From Candidatus Delongbacteria bacterium (lineage in GTDB: Bacteria; JAGOEH01), in contig JAGOEH010000212.1 of NCBI GenBank assembly GCA_017997825.1, positions 1 to 5,406 of the forward strand: a stretch of 5,406 nt of DNA, read 5' to 3'. The notes below the pieces were generated by a model. The model was not told where the DNA came from. It did no database searches and saw only the letters and a list, made by a program, of their open reading frames with translations. The position numbers and the translations under genes are program-made. Shown in pieces: positions 4,877 to 5,406 of this stretch (position 1 is the stretch's first letter; every line of letters begins with the position of its first letter).

Positions 4877-5406
4877 CTAATAATGAATTATTATCGCACA
4901 ATGGAAGTCCAGCATTCCATATTTCCACTTTTTGTCATACAATTGTTCTAAAAGGGTTGACATATAAAGAAGCTGTTCATTTTGATAGTCATAAGATGCT
5001 CCGAATGCTTGATCGGCTGAGACGGATAAATAGTCCGTAAGCCAATAGTTAACCCCCAGGGGTATCCCTAATTCAATTAATTTATTATAGGTTCTAAAGG
5101 TTCTATAGAAAATTTCATTGGAAGGATAATCATCGTAATTTCCATGAAAATCATTATATTTCCATGGAAACCGCATCAAACAATACATCCCGTAGTAAAA
5201 TGATAATTCGGATTTCATCGGCAAATAATGTTTGATCCCCAACGTAATCTGAAATGTATTCATAATTTGTATAGTATCGGATGTTCGATTGATATAACTG
5301 TTTTGATCGAAATCATAATCATATTTTTTAATTACATCTTTCTTATGTTTAAAATCCGCCAACAACTGGATATTGGCTTCCCAGGTGGGAGTCAGGTAAT
5401 AGCTGA
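4877..5406 (-). CDS. 3' part of a probable beta-barrel-like protein gene (5' end beyond the window)
   Basis: The frame is open to the window edge, giving 175 visible residues plus two bases of another codon, and ends with TAG at 4879-4877. A TTG at 5365 could be mistaken for a start. The 13 codons upstream of it read SYYLTPTWEANIQ and align with SYYPTTNWEVFLN in the next gene, so the true start lies outside. Homology to that neighbour runs to the C-terminus: IPLGVNYWL against FPLGVTWWI, SYDYQNE against TYDYQSI, and KWKYGMLDF against TWEYGLIDF. It ends in an aromatic residue (IIIHY), as many outer-membrane barrels do. It is AT-rich like its neighbour. Function is unknown; an outer-membrane location is inferred. 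Confidence 0.75.
   Translation of the reverse strand, partial: SYYLTPTWEANIQLLADFKHKKDVIKKYDYDFDQNSYINRTSDTIQIMNTFQITLGIKHYLPMKSELSFYYGMYCLMRFPWKYNDFHGNYDDYPSNEIFYRTFRTYNKLIELGIPLGVNYWLTDYLSVSADQAFGASYDYQNEQLLYMSTLLEQLYDKKWKYGMLDFHCAIIIHY
4878..4893. repeat. 16-bp AT-only inverted repeat at the junction of the paralogs
   Basis: TAATAAT (4878-4884) and ATTATTA (4887-4893) are perfect inverted arms around GA. The repeat spans the stop codon and last codons of the upstream paralog. With AT pairs only it is too weak for a terminator; it may be accidental. Confidence 0.2.

Overview
The window looks like a chromosomal segment of a Gram-negative bacterium. The support is a bifunctional class A penicillin-binding protein plus two proteins that resemble outer-membrane beta-barrels. 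Protein style would fit the broad FCB assemblage (Bacteroidota and relatives), but no phylogenetic marker is present, so that placement is a guess. All protein genes that can be supported lie on the minus strand.

Right to left, in the direction of transcription: 5406-4877 is the 3' part of a gene that enters from outside the window, and 4839-4132 is a second gene. They are clear tandem paralogs, AT-rich, and probably barrel-like envelope proteins. After a 79-bp or longer gap carrying a near-consensus sigma70-type promoter comes a GC-richer two-gene operon. It encodes an unrecognised membrane-anchored protein (stop at 3129) and the class A penicillin-binding protein (stop at 946). The second gene probably starts at a TTG that overlaps the stop of the first (TTGA), so the two are likely translationally coupled and may work together in peptidoglycan synthesis. 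The penicillin-binding protein has all its catalytic motifs but carries roughly 65 extra residues between the SxxK and SxN motifs.

Positions 61-945 hold no convincing protein gene but are structured. On the plus strand there is a sigma54-like -24/-12 element (446-461) with an 18-bp inverted repeat about 95 bp upstream of the predicted transcription start. It is followed by three successive hairpins, the last with a U-rich tail typical of an intrinsic terminator (593-634). Together these outline a possible small RNA of about 165 nt, with a single-stranded anti-Shine-Dalgarno-like UUUCCUCC. Further left is a cluster of GAGTA/TACTC half-sites arranged as two 19-bp palindromes. At the left edge a minus-strand gene begins (ATG at 60-58, good ribosome binding site) and runs out of the window. 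The small-RNA locus is the most interesting candidate for something undescribed; it rests on sequence patterns only.
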